In this document: positions 11,040 through 22,367 of the stretch, piece by piece | How the letters are laid out: every line of letters begins with the position of its first letter | Numbering within the stretch: the stretch's first letter is position 1 | NCBI GenBank assembly: GCA_025618425.1 | Contig: CM046836.1 | Span: 21,541,215-21,605,214, forward strand | Direction: 5' to 3' | DNA from: Heliocidaris tuberculata | Lineage: Eukaryota; Echinodermata; Echinoidea; Camarodonta; Echinometridae | DNA: 64,000 nucleotides | Notes under the pieces: model-generated | Seen by the model: only the letters and a program-made list of their open reading frames with translations | What the model was told of the DNA's origin: nothing | Database searches by the model: none | Position numbers and translations under genes: made by a program

Positions 11040-11739
11040 AACAGATATATGGCACAAATCAAGGCAGGGGAAATGCCATCTCATACGACCATGGCTCATT
11101 CCACCCCACGTTTGAAGCCTAAATGGAGGGCTGCAGTCTACGGATTATTGCTGTTTTATCACATTGAAATCAAGCCTGACAAGTCAGAAAGGAATTAGAA
11201 ATCAATTCCTGGTGGATAGATCTACTCATGTATTGTATTTGTTTCAAACTCTGATGATATTTATAAGCTGGAAATCTTAAGCTGACGGAGTCAGTCAGAA
11301 AAAAGCTGGAACACAACACAGTACACTGCGGTTTCAATTTGCAAGATTTGTGACAGAACCACCCGACACAGGAATATAGTGCTCTACAAGACATTGTGCT
11401 TGCATGGTTTTCATCATTTGTACAACTGGCTCGCTTTTAACAACATGCAGATATAGTAATTTCCTTCTGGAAATTTACTGACAAAGAAACTGAGGATCGA
11501 GTGCGACCTCCAAAGTGTAACTTATCTTATTGCACTAAGCCATATCATTCGCTTGTACATACAAATATTTGTCACACTCACTTTCTCTCATTTGCAATTA
11601 CTCAACTAACCTCTTTGGACTGTTATAGTACTTCTAGTCCAATCTCAATAGTTTTAACCATATTTAGAATATACATGTAGAAGGGAAACAATTCAATAAC
11701 TTGTTATTTTAGGGGGAAGTCTGCATTCAAACGTTCAAA
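11040..11739 (+). promoter_or_regulatory. Conserved upstream region of Ig gene 2
   Basis: Almost identical to 53215-53912 and clearly related to the upstream regions of genes 1 and 4 (AAGCCTAAATGGAGGGC, TTAGAATATACATGTAGAAG, GAAACAATTCAATAACTTG). TTTTTTTAAAAACAG near 11045 could be a splice acceptor of a 5' UTR exon, but no partner donor could be assigned. A 49-codon ORF here (to 11198) is not open upstream of genes 1 and 4. Confidence 0.5.
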
Positions 11740-12705
11740 ATGGTTTTGTTTCATCCATCGAAGGCTGGATTTAAAATTACAAAATTAATAATTTCTATCA
11801 CATTGTTCATTCTATATGGATGCCAATCTACACAAATAAGACAAGGGCAAGACACTCAATTAAATTTCTCATATCCATGTGATAGTACAGAAGTCACACT
11901 ACAGCACAGGAACAAAGCTCCATTTTATAACTCTAGAGATGGCTCATCTTATCCATTGCCTACTGATCAGGCACACAGATTCAAAGTACAGAACAAAAGA
12001 AACAGTGTCAACTGCTCTCTAGACCTCACAATAAGCAATTCAATGAGAGGTGATGAAGGAACATACATTTTGTCTGTATATAAGGATGGGCAAATATTAG
12101 TTGATGATACACAGAGGATCTGGTTGGGCATAGAATATCCTCCTGGTAAAGCATCATGTGTTAAGGAAGAAGACAAGGGTGGAGGCTGGGTTGCGATGGA
12201 ATGTACAGCTGATGTTGGGAATCTAGCAGGGAAGATTGAATGCTATCAAAATGGTGATAAAATGCCATCACTATCTGACCCTGTTGAAACAGACACTACT
12301 TTGACAGAAATCATAATGATTAGGGAAACAAAGCCAGCATTCTGCTGTTCTTCCACTTTAGATGAAGACAAAACTAGATGTGAATGTAATGATACTGCCT
12401 TGAATATACTGGATGAAAGTAGCAAAGATCCTTGCCCTATGACATCACTGATCACAGCAATACGTCCTATTTACAATGAAACAGACACAGAAAATAATCA
12501 CACTGATCACTTTTCTACCATGACAACCTACACTTCCATGATGATGAAAGATGACAAATGCAAAGTAGTGATCATTACTGCAATTTTTTTGATTTTTCAA
12601 GTTATAATGCTGCTCTTTACTTTGTGTTTTCTATATTTCCGCTTTAAAATGATCACACAACACAGAACCCAACATAATGCTCAAAATGAAACATGCATCA
12701 TTTAG
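11740..12705 (+). CDS. Ig-superfamily type I membrane protein, gene 2
   Basis: Intact 321-residue single-exon ORF. Residues 1-31 form a signal peptide (hydrophobic 17-27, ending GCQSTQ). A V-like Ig domain (about 34-132) has Cys47 in the B strand, Cys92 in NCSLDLTIS and GDEGTYILSV at 104-113. The F-strand Cys of the canonical DxGxYxC motif is replaced by Leu111. The second domain (about 133-218) has Cys140, Cys154, Cys168, adjacent Cys202-203 and Cys214/216. A Cys-Pro (232) and a Thr/Ser/Met-rich stalk with sequons (NET, NHT) lead to a membrane helix at about 275-299 and a short basic tail of about 22 residues without an ITIM or ITAM. AATAAA follows at 12809. The ATG context is CAAAATGG. Probably a cell-surface receptor or adhesion protein; ligand unknown. 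Gene 5 is its 94% identical copy by my residue count (18 differences). Confidence 0.88.
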   Translation: MVLFHPSKAGFKITKLIISITLFILYGCQSTQIRQGQDTQLNFSYPCDSTEVTLQHRNKAPFYNSRDGSSYPLPTDQAHRFKVQNKRNSVNCSLDLTISNSMRGDEGTYILSVYKDGQILVDDTQRIWLGIEYPPGKASCVKEEDKGGGWVAMECTADVGNLAGKIECYQNGDKMPSLSDPVETDTTLTEIIMIRETKPAFCCSSTLDEDKTRCECNDTALNILDESSKDPCPMTSLITAIRPIYNETDTENNHTDHFSTMTTYTSMMMKDDKCKVVIITAIFLIFQVIMLLFTLCFLYFRFKMITQHRTQHNAQNETCII

Positions 12706-12808
12706 AAAAAATCAAATTGTGTGATATTTCAATCTGGTACCCAATCATTTATAAAACATATTATTCAACTTGTGTGGCAATGATTTTTGTGCTTTACAGA
12801 ATGCTACC

Positions 12809-12814
12809 AATAAA
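12809..12814 (+). terminator. Polyadenylation signal AATAAA of gene 2
   Basis: First AATAAA after the stop, about 100 bases downstream, in ACCAATAAAGAAATG. The same site is kept after gene 5 (54982-54987) and is altered to AATACA after gene 1. Confidence 0.5.
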
Positions 12815-12974
12815 GAAATGAATTGCTCATAAGGATTATAAAATTTAATGAAATTATTAATACGTACAAATTGCAATTTGAAACACAAATTAGACTTTCA
12901 TGCATCCTATTGTCATATATGCAATAAAAATGTAATGGATTTTCCAGGGCAAAATTGGCACTACTCCAGTTTCC

Positions 12975-13896
12975 TTTCGAAGTGGTCTTGTGGACCGGTC
13001 CTGCCAGAATTTAGGAACGGGTCTTAATAAGAGCAGTTCTTAACGGCTCTAACGTGAAGTGTGTATGCGAAAGCGATCCCATAAAGTGTACTTTTCAACC
13101 GGTGGTGAGTGTGTGTGTGTTGCGCAGGAAATCAAGTGTGATTTCCTTGATTTTCCTATAAGTGCAGGCCATCACTGTATGATAGAATGATGAAAAGAAA
13201 GAAAACATAAGAAAAGAGAGAAAGAGGGATGGATAGAATGATAAAAACAAAGAAAAACATAAGAAATTTAAAGAAAGAGAAGATGATAGAAAGAAAACAT
13301 AAGGAAAGACAGAAAGCGGAAATGATGAAATTAAGAAAACAGAGAAAATATACAAAGGGGAAATTATGTCAAAGGGGAATGATAAAAACAAAGAAAAACA
13401 TAAGAAAAGGTAAAGAAAGGAAAGACGAAACGGCACTCATTTACTTTTGCACCAGGTACTCAAAATTTGATTTAATCACATAGGTTAGGGTAAGGGTTAG
13501 TGTACCCAAACTATGTGATTAAATCAAATTTTGGGTACCCGGTGCGAAAGTAAATTAGTGCTGACAAAACTATGATGAAAACAAAAGAAGACAAGGAAAA
13601 GGTAAAAAGACATGATGATAGAATGATGTACACACAGAGAAAAAAAGGAAAGTTGAAAAAATAAAAGCCTTGGAAGATATAAAGATAAATGCATCAGGCA
13701 GGCAGTATACGGTTTGAATCCCGTGCGAAAAAAATTCACTAGCTGACCTGTGCTGCCATAGCAACAAGACCACATTGACTTGTTGATCAATTTTGAAAAG
13801 CAAAAATGCATGAAATGTGAATGCTATCAAACCGTTCTTCAAGAACCGTTCCTCTAGACTGGTCTACGACCGTCTAACAGGGAATGTGAATGGGGC
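12975..13896. mobile_element. Insertion of about 0.92 kb in the 3' flank of gene 2
   Basis: The gene-1 flank passes directly from a CCAGTTTGC-like word (about 3891) to sequence matching 13897 onward, so this block is an insertion shared by genes 2 and 5 (copy at about 55228-56158). Its ends carry short related words (GGACCGGTCCTG, AACGGGTC; AGAACCGTTC, GACTGGTC). The centre is AAAGA-rich low-complexity sequence, which gives spurious ORFs on both strands. It contains the foldback at 13436-13562. Confidence 0.55.
13436..13562. repeat. Foldback with telomere-like loop
   Basis: Arms containing CAAAATTTGATTTAATCACA and its complement, plus outer TTACTTT/AAAGTAA parts, flank a loop reading TAGGTTAGGGTAAGGGTTAG. 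The same foldback is at about 55691-55819 in copy B. TTAGGG is the animal telomere unit, but here there are only about two degenerate units. Confidence 0.8.
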
Positions 13897-14052
13897 CTAA
13901 TGTTAGCTTGTTGTTAGGTTTAATTGAGTAGTAGACCTAATTTAGGAAAAAATCTCAGAAATTTGTCAAGATAAATTTATCATATAATATGTACAATATC
14001 AAGTAACTAATTAAACTCAAATTCATATTTTGATGAGTGGCAATAATTAATG

Positions 14053-14053
<1 letters not shown>

Positions 14054-14100
<47 letters not shown>
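14054..14100. repeat. (TA)n microsatellite
   Basis: About 18 TA units; longer in copy B (56316-56362). Confidence 0.9.
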
Positions 14101-14101
<1 letters not shown>

Positions 14102-14593
14102 TTGTGTTTCCTTCAATACAGCTGTATATAAAATTAGGGAGTGATGATTTGTCAATATCATATAGATACAATTGCATACATGTATAATTATATGGACATA
14201 TTGCTAATACCGAATTGCCTTGGAAATCATACTAAATGTGCTATTTCAACATTATTGACTGGCCTTGAAGGGAATATCATATTGCCCACAATAGAATCAC
14301 ATTTCTGAGTCGTAGATGAAGGCAATATGGTTCTGTGAATATTCAATATCCCCCAAAGTAGAGCAAGCCAATATTCTAAATATATATCCAGCAAAGGCCT
14401 ATTGGGTAGACATTTCAAAGTTTTGTCTGTTGCGAGCAAGAAGGGCACTAACATATTATCATTTAACACATGAAGATTTAACACCCCTTTGGCTCTCCAC
14501 AGATGGTTCGTTTCCCCTTGGACCCTCTGGTGGGTCATGGAACACCTATTCATATCATACATTCAAAGCAAAGCAATAATGATATACATGTAC

Positions 14594-15284
14594 TAGGGTG
14601 TCTGAAATCACACTGAAAAGTGTCAGCTTAAAAACGTGCTGATTCAGGGGTAAAAATGGCACAATTTGGGGGGCAAATTCATCCAGTTTAATGTGATCTG
14701 AATTAACTTCTATCTCATATTTGGAATGTATGGAAAGAGAAAATCCTGGTCATTCTTTTGACACTAAGGACAAGTTTTTAGGCTCACTAGAAAATTAAAA
14801 TAAGAGATAAATTGCAAACCCTTATATTTGTGTGTATTCAGATTGCCATTTCCCCATGTGTTTCCTACAGGAAACTGAAATTTCTGTTTTACACACATTT
14901 TGTCACTTTTTCGCAATTTTGCACTGTGATCTGATATTCAAACCTTGGAAAAATTCATACCATCAGAAAGATTGTAAAATTTCCTATCTGGTCATGTAAA
15001 GGACAAGTTTTTGACATTAAGTATAAAGTCGTAACAGGTCTCGGAAGCTCAAAATTTGCATTTGTGTGTGTCCCATTTCTTAACTACATAGCCTATGGCA
15101 GGAAAAAGCTGAAAAATGGTCTGATTTCATTCTCTTATTCTTTCTTATTTTGCAGTAATTAACTGGAATTTTTCATGAAATATCATACTTCTGACAGTTT
15201 AATGGTTATTATTTTTCAAATCCAGAAAGAAAATTTAATATTATTTTGAAATAAGTGAAATAATTGTTTTCTCCAGACACCCTA
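14594..15284. mobile_element. hAT-like non-autonomous element with 8-bp target duplication
   Basis: The ends are TAGGGTGTCT and AGACACCCTA, flanked on both sides by ACATGTAC (14586-14593 and 15284-15291; the last A of the element overlaps the duplication). An 8-bp duplication with short inverted ends is hAT-like. No transposase is encoded, so a transposase from elsewhere would be needed. The full copy in block B is at about 58327-59018, preceded there by an extra 5' fragment at 56881-57097. Confidence 0.65.
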
Positions 15285-17872
15285 CATGTACCTTGCTAAT
15301 GTTGTGTGGTCACTGTCTTCTGCAGACTTAAATACCCACTCTGTACTACTGAACTGGAAATGAGGAGGATATTGCCACTCGTCAAAATATGAATTTGAGT
15401 TTAATTAGTTACTTGATATTACAGACAGTAGAGTTACATATTTCAGTAGATTACATATTGAAAAATGGTAATTTTCTGAATGAAGACAAGAATAAGGATT
15501 ATAGATGGCAATCAAAGTAAAACAAGCAAAACATGTATTCTTATTTCACCTTTAAAATGCCATATTTTTTATAATTATTTGTTAAGCATTTGTTTGATAA
15601 TTAATAAAAATATCTCTTGTTATAGGAAGTATAAACAAAATTATAAAAATTCTGAAACAATCATACTGGAGACTAATTCTACTCATGAGTCAAAATAGAA
15701 ATATTCTAAACTTTTTAGATGATGTGTGATCATAATAATGATAATGATAATAACAAACCATTGTATAGCGCATATCATATTATTAGTCAATATGATAAGA
15801 AAAGATTTCTTTAGCTTCTGTAATTGAAATTAATTCATGTATATACCAAAGAAGGCTTTGAATAAACTTCCATTGTTAAAGTTGTTCATTTATAACATTT
15901 TAAGAATATTGTAAGACAACAGTATCCCCCACCCCCAGAATTAAAGAAAATTGTTCAACTTGGTGAATAGCATCTTATTATGAACAATTAAGCCCATGAC
16001 ATTGCATATATATGTCCTACTGAATTTTGATTAACACTGATTTATTATTCAACTAGTGGTTAACATTTAGGGTGTCAGTCTCTAAAGCCAAGCACTGAAT
16101 TTTTTTTCCACAAACAAATCATAACAAGGGGCACATGTTTTCTGCCCCCTTAAAGATATAACTTCCATCTGAGATGAAAAGACCTGCACTTTATATGTTC
16201 AATACCAGAAGCTACATATTTCATAAATTCTGAATTATATTCAGAATTACAGATATCATTTTGAATTATATATTTTTTTAATTCATTAGAATTCATATTT
16301 CTATCGTATAGTATCTTGTCATTTTAATGATTTATAATGTAAATACTTAACATAATAGTTTATTCAAAGTTGCTATGGTTAATTCCAAATGTACATTATC
16401 TAGCCTTGTCAGAGTGGAAGACATCAACACAAAAGGTTGATATCTAAGGTACAGTACTGTAATGTAATTTGAAAGTATAGTACTACATTACTATTCTCGC
16501 ATTTCTCTTGTGCCTTATTGTGTTGAATGAATAAATATTACACTTTTTATTATTTACACTACAACAGAGGAGTGATGTCATCTCATTATTACTGGTTTGT
16601 AAATTATCGTGAAATTTTTCAATGTAAATGAAGAAAAAAAATATCTTCATTATCCAAATGAAAGAGGCCCATCCTGATATTAAGTTGATTTCAATAAAAG
16701 CTGAAAATGAAATGAACAACAGCTCAGTGAAAATTTGAGGAAAATCTTATAAGGGATAAATAAATTATGAATTTTACATAATGTAATCAATCAAACACAA
16801 AGTGGCAACTTGGCAACTTTACCTTGCGAGCAGCCCTCCATTTGTTTATAGTGACAATTTTAATAAAGAATATTTGGACTTTGGAAGGTTTTTGTTTTTC
16901 TGCTTTTGGACTTTAATTGTGCAAGGGCAGGTTTTGAAAGGGTGGGTGTGGGCATGTGCGTGTGTGTGTGTACATGTGGGTGTGTGTATGTGTGTAAGAG
17001 GGTGGGGTGGGGTGTGTGTCTGTGGACATGCATGTGACTATGTTTTTAAGAAGAAGCAAAATTCACATTCTCATGTTTTCTCAGCAATGTGACATTTAAA
17101 TCAGATTATACTTTTGATATAGTTATTCTTATTGATTGCTTCAAAATCAGGTCCATTGGGTGGTAGAAATTTTGACACTCGTGGTATATATACATGTAGG
17201 TTGCTTGGTCTAATTTTAAATAAAGGGCAGTAATTTGTAATGATTTGATTTGTGTGAAAGCTGAAAATCAGAGAAGCACATTGGTGAAAGTTGAACGAAA
17301 GCGGACAAGCAATAAGAAAGTTATGATTTTTTTTAAAATTGTAATAACTATACATATGGGAATTTCGAATTGGCCTTTAATATGGGTACGGTCACTGTGA
17401 TGTAGCAGCAGTCAACTTTCCCATTCCCTCCAACACACAAAAGTGACTAAAATGTCAATTTTTCAAAATGTATATTAAACTAAGCAGGATCTTTTTCCGT
17501 TTGGAGGACCTATAACAATGTGCTATCTATGATATATATTGAGTACTGCCCCGAGGGAAAAGGTGCTCAGGAGAAAACTGGAATTAAATGATAGTTGATA
17601 TTTTGGTGTACAACAAATGAGAGAGTTGACCATGAATAGTGAATACATCACAATCGATTCACGAAATTGCCAATTTGAGATTGGCAATTCATCATTATTG
17701 TAACTTATTTTGATACAAAGGAGAGATTCGCATAGATATGTAGTGATCTCATTTTTCAAACATTCATAACTTTTTAATTATTTGTCCAATTTCTTTCAAA
17801 CTCTCATCATCCTGTTTCTATTATTTTTCTCATTTCACATTATCAGCTTTTTACAAAGGTTGAATTGCCCTT
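15285..17872. repeat. 3' flank of gene 2, non-coding, paralogous to 59019-61554
   Basis: Aligned almost base for base with copy B. Contains a short (ATAATG)n tract near 15733, a C-run near 15925, and a GT-rich stretch at 16935-17045 resembling 1620-1720, 36390-36500 and 60665-60765. 17655-17725 carries about 44 bp that copy B lacks (see findings). No gene seen. Confidence 0.6.
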
Positions 17873-18480
17873 TAAAGGCCAAGTCCACACTAATATCAAG
17901 TTGATTTGAATAAATAGAGTAAAAATAAGCAAGCATAACAGTAAAAATTTTATTGAAATCGGATGTAAAATAAGAAAGTTACAGCAATTTTAAGTTTTGC
18001 ATTATTTCTTGAAACAGTGATATGCATAACATGGGCGGATGCAAATGAGTGAACCGATGATGTCACACACTCACTTTTCCTTATGTATTTTATTATATGA
18101 AATATCATATATTTCAATTTTTTGCTTAAATAATGTAAAACATGGTTTGACTCCTTATGGAACATGTAAAATCATCATTATTGTAACTTATTTTGATACA
18201 AGGGAGAGATTCTTTACTATTAAATCCATAAAAATTGAAATATTTGAAATTTCATATAATAAAATACATAAGGAAAAGTGAGTGTGTGACATCATCGCTT
18301 CACTCATTTGCATACTGCCAATGTTATGCATATCACTGTTTCATGAAATAATGCAAACTTTCAAAATGCCGTAACTTTCTTATTTTACATCCGATTTCAG
18401 TTAAATTTTCACTGTTATGCTTGTTTAGTTTTGCTCTATTTATTCAAATCAACTTTATATTAGTGTGGACTTGGCCTTTA
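17873..18480. mobile_element. 610-bp MITE with long terminal inverted repeats at TTAA
   Basis: TTTAAAGGCCAAGTCCACAC at the left is answered by the complement of the same word ending TTGGCCTTTAAA at the right, with arms of over 45 bp that decay inward. Inner parts also pair (TGTCACACACTCACTTTTCC against GGAAAAGTGAGTGTGTGACA). The TTAA/TTTAAA at both ends is compatible with a TTAA-targeting element, but this is tentative. The copy in block B is at about 61552-62158. Confidence 0.75.
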
Positions 18481-18629
18481 AATTCTGATGGGAATAAATG
18501 AAGAAACATTCTTAATTTGTCATTACATGTATGCATATAATGATCACATGGCTAGGAAAATGGTAACATAATGAACAGCTGGTATGGCATTATGTGTCAA
18601 GAGAGAGGATGGAAACGGTATAAATTGTC

Positions 18630-18957
18630 ATTTGGTTCAGTGCCCTTTGGTCCAAATGTCAGCTGGTCTAATATCATTTCATCTAACATCATTTCCAATT
18701 ATAATTTTGTCCAATAATCATTTCATGACCAATGTCAGCTGGTCTAATATCATTTCGTCTAACATATCATTTCCAATTATAATTTTGTCCTATAACCATT
18801 TCGTCCAAAAACCATTTGGTTTTATTACCATTTGTTCAATACCCATTTGTTCCAAATACCACTTATTCTAATATTCAGTTTGTTCAATAGCCATTTCGGC
18901 TAATCCTAGTTGGTCTAATATCCACAAGGTCTAATCATCATTTTGTCCACTGACCTG
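18630..18957. repeat. Degenerate short-unit array of TTTGGTCTAATA type
   Basis: Roughly 18-25-bp units alternating TTTGGTCCAAT, CAGCTGGTCTAATATCATTT, TTCGTCTAACAT and TTTGTCCAATAACCATTT. A similar array in the opposite orientation lies at 21275-21690, and the block-B copy is at 62310-62660. It accounts for the spurious ORF at 18584-18871. Confidence 0.7.
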
Positions 18958-19130
18958 TCGTGTTACTGTTACTGTTATTACAGATATTATTGTGGAAAGA
19001 AAGTCAAATAAAATAAACTTGAAACCTGAAATAATAACAATAATATACACACTCGTGCAATTTTTCATGTTTAATAATGTGATCTTATACTGTAAGTGAA
19101 AATGTCGGCTTATACGGTACTATTAGTCTG

Positions 19131-20655
19131 GGAGCCTGTCCCGAAATAGTCACCCCATTTTACCCATAAGATTTGACCCCTCAAAGTTGCTTAGACCATC
19201 TAAGTCATTGACAAAAAGGTTGTCAGCCTGAATGTAGCCGCCGGGTTTAGCCCCCAGAGCCCCCAAAAGAGACCCCAAAGTCGGGTCGATTTCACCCCAT
19301 CTCCCCCATGCACCAAACTTTGTCAGTAGGAAGCAGTATGACTGGACATTACAAAACACAAAAAACTGACAAAAATTTCTGTCGGGATGGGGTGTCAGAC
19401 GGCCCCTAAAAATTGGGGTAAAATTTTCCCCTTGAAGCCCAGGGACCAAATTTTGTCAGAAGGAAGAGCTATAGATGTACATTCCAAAAATATAAAAACT
19501 GACAAAATTGTCCATCGGGAAGGGTGTGTCAGACCCCCTGAAATGAAAACCCCAAAGTGCCCTTGGACAACGTTTTGCCCCCCAAAATGCTCTGTATGTA
19601 AAGAAAAAACATGTTCATACCTTCTGACTATGATAACTCAAAAGTTTTTTATTCAATTCAATTCAAACTTTCATAACATAATTTTGAGTATAATAGTCTT
19701 CTTGCGGTGCAATTTGGTGTTGATTGGTCTTTTGATTAATAAATTATGAAATTGTGAAAAATGTATTGCTTTCTCAAAAGTAGCCAAAAAATACTGTCAG
19801 GATTATGTAAACACACCCATAGTCCCTCTTCACCTGTTTGACAAGGCATAATAGAAGAGCTTTTCAGGTATCTGTGGTATGTGACTGCCAGGCTGAAATG
19901 TACTATTCATGTGTTAATTGCACAGATACCAAGCAAGCTTCCCTATTATGCCTTGTCAGATCGACAATGGGTGTGTTTACATAATCCTAACAGTATTTTT
20001 TGGCTACTTTTGAAAAAGCAATACATTTTTCACAATTTCATAATTTATTAATCTAAAGACCAATTAACACCAAATTGCACCGCAAGAAGACTATTATACT
20101 CAAAATTATGTTATGAAAGTTTGAATTGAATTGAATAAAACACTTTTGAGTTATCATAGTCAGAAGGTATGAAAACGGTTTTTCTTTACATACAGAGCAT
20201 TTTGGGGGGCAAAACGTTGTCCAAGGGCACTTTGGAGTTTTCATTTTAGGGGGTCTGGCACCCCCTTCCCGATGGACAATTTTGCCAGTTTTTATATTTT
20301 TGGAATATACATCTATAGCTCTTCCTTCCGACAAAATTTGGTCCCTGGGCTTCAAGGGGAAACATTTTCCCCAATTTTTAGGGGCCGTCTGACACCCCAT
20401 CCCGACAGAAATTTTTGTCAGTTTTTTGTGTTTTGTAATGTCCAGTCATACTGCTTCCTACTGACAAAGTTTGATGCATGGGGGAGATGGGGTAAAATCG
20501 ACCGACTTTGGGGTCTCTTTTGGGGGCTCTGGGGGCTAAACCCGGCGGTTACGTTCAGGCTGACAACCTTTTTGTCAATGATTTAAATGGTCTAAGTAAG
20601 TTTAAGGGGTCAAATCTTATGGGCAAAATGGGGTGACTATTTCGGGACAGGCTCC
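19131..20655. mobile_element. 1.5-kb near-perfect palindrome (giant foldback element)
   Basis: GGAGCCTGTCCCGAAATAGT at the left end is exactly reverse-complemented at the right end, and the two arms of about 700 bp stay complementary almost to the centre (about 19870). They differ by scattered substitutions, so they are not an assembly fold. Each arm keeps a 115-120-codon ORF beginning MGCQTAPKNWGK and an opposing ORF of about 100 codons, but no known domain is visible. A second copy begins at 63654. Confidence 0.85.
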
Positions 20656-21274
20656 TGGCCTATATGGGCAATTCCACGGAATGTTCACTTGCTGAAAATC
20701 GTATGGTGGCGAATCCCAAAATATTTGTGCTAAATTGACAAATTTAGTATCAAACAACAGCTTAACAAGACATTTAATTTCATTAGTAATTCAACAGTAT
20801 TAAAGTACATTTAGGTATGAAGTTCCCTAAAACCCTCAATTTTTTTGAGTCTCATTATTTCAGAGCACAAGCTTGTCAAAATTGATTTTTGTTGTTGTAA
20901 ATTGTGATGAATGCAACATATTACGCAGTTTACTAACATAAGGTTGGTATGAGCCATTGAATATCTTAAAGCATAGTTACAAGGGTTTTAAAGGAGCCTA
21001 CAAAAGTGTCCTGTCCGTTACGCTCCTTTTTAGTTCTGACAAGGAAATATGTAATCTTATCATTATACAACGTGTGCATTTATGTTCAGAGTATGATTAT
21101 AAGCTTCTGTTAAATATGACAGACACTGTTTTCCACGTTTGTTGGAAAACACCTCCATGAACTCCATAAACTGCTGAAACTTAACTGCTGATTGTCGTAT
21201 CAATAGATTGCAGATAGATTGAGAATGGAAGTCCTGGGCCGTCGTAGAGGACTAGCTTTGGCTGCACACCTTAT
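20656..21274. other. Intervening AT-rich sequence, no gene seen
   Basis: Non-coding sequence between the palindrome and the inverted array. The ORF at 20957-21160 has no recognisable features. Confidence 0.4.
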
Positions 21275-21690
21275 TAGCCCAATTGGTTATTAGACTAAAT
21301 GGTAATTAGACCAGATGGTAATTGCACCAAATAATGATTAGACCAAATGCTAATTGGACTACATGTTTATTATTAGATCAAATGGGTTTAGACAACATGA
21401 CATTAGACCAACTGAAGTTAGACCAACTAAAATATGGCCAAAAGATTGATAGACTAAATGGGTATTACACTAGTTGGGTTTAGACCATCTGATGATTGGA
21501 CCAAATGGTAAATGGACAAAATGGCAAAAAAATTTGATTAGACCAAATGGTTATAGACGAAATGGCTATTGGCCCCACTGGTTATTAGATGATAGGTTGA
21601 TTAGACCATATGTATATTGGACAAACTGATATTAGACCGAATAATGTTAGACCATATGAGAATTGGACCAAATGGCAATAAACCATGAAA
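21275..21690. repeat. Degenerate array of ATTAGACCAAATGG type
   Basis: About 18-20 degenerate units such as TTAGACCAAATGGTAATTGG and ATTGGACCAAATGG. These are the reverse complement of the units at 18630-18957, so the two arrays flank the 1.5-kb palindrome in mirror orientation. Confidence 0.75.
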
Positions 21691-22054
21691 ACTGGGTGTA
21701 GCTCTAGTTGGGAAGACTAGAGAAGTTGTCATGAAGTTATTACATATTACAGAAGAATAGAATCGTGTTGCCCGAGTCTTCGACCCGGGAAATACGATTC
21801 TAGTGGGGCAATTAATGTTGTATCCCCCGAAAGTAGCCAGTCCATATCATTATAAGACATCTAGACCGAACTTGAAAATATTGTTAAAAATGCAGTTTTT
21901 TGCCCGCTATTTAAGACGCAAAATCCCGTTGACTTCCGAAACCGGGCAATAAACAATTTATCGGCCCGCAATTTTGTTGGCTTGTCAAAGCCGGGCAATA
22001 AAACATAAAAATTGCAATGCTCAGATGTCTAATACATGTATACATATATATCAC

Positions 22055-22367
22055 CAGTGGCGGATTCAGGGGGGGGGGGGCAATCCCGGCCCGTGCCCCC
22101 CCCCCTTTTGAGGGAAAACAATGCAATGTGCCCCCCCCCCCTTTTCGAGCAGAAAACCCTTCTTTTTTTTTTTTTTTTTTTTGCTTGTCAGAGAATTATG
22201 GAGGGGAACTGGACCCCATAACCCCCCCCCCCCCCCTGAGCGACTTTTGGAGGGCTGGCGAGAGACCAAAAAAATATGGGTCTCCCTCCAAGCAGTTTCC
22301 CAAAGTTGACAATCCTGCATTTGTGTGCCCCCCCCCCCCCTTATACGAAATCCTGGATCCGCCCCTG
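22055..22367. mobile_element. hAT-type MITE with 8-bp TSD
   Basis: The ends read CAGTGGCGGATTCAGG and, on the other strand, CAGGGGCGGATCCAGG. They are flanked by perfect 8-bp duplications TATATCAC (22047-22054 and 22368-22375). The element is 313 bp with four poly-C/G runs and a poly-T run and no real ORF. An 8-bp TSD with CAG-starting ends fits the hAT superfamily. Confidence 0.88.

Larger units (their letters stand above)
10555..19650. repeat. Segmental duplication, copy A core (gene 2 block)
   Basis: Near-identical by eye to about 52705-64000, continuously from the gene-2 upstream flank through the gene, its 3' flank, the TTAA element and the start of the 1.5-kb palindrome. Copy B is longer mainly through an inverted duplication at 57.1-58.3 kb and about 0.9 kb at 62.57-63.48 kb. 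Confidence 0.85.

Noticed and set aside
10998..11198. 66-codon ORF upstream of gene 2 as a separate first exon
   Set aside because: The frame is not kept upstream of genes 1 and 4, and the Ig ORF already begins with its own signal peptide.
11967..12455. Minus-strand ORFs opposite the Ig genes (also in genes 1, 3, 4 and 5)
   Set aside because: Shadows of the coding exon in another frame, conserved only because the coding strand is.
13095..13842. Phe/Leu/Ser-rich ORFs on the - strand and Lys-rich ORF on the + strand
   Set aside because: Translation of AAAGA-type low-complexity sequence; no conserved motif.
14227..14579. Overlapping ORFs on both strands (111 and 87 codons) also open in copy B
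   Set aside because: Openness follows from near-identity of the two copies; no codon-position bias, domain or start context was seen, and both strands are open at once.
18584..18871. 95-codon ORF
   Set aside because: Arises from the GGTCTAAT-type array; not open in copy B.
18630..21690. Possible CRISPR-like array
   Set aside because: Units are degenerate, lack constant repeats with unique spacers, and the DNA is animal.
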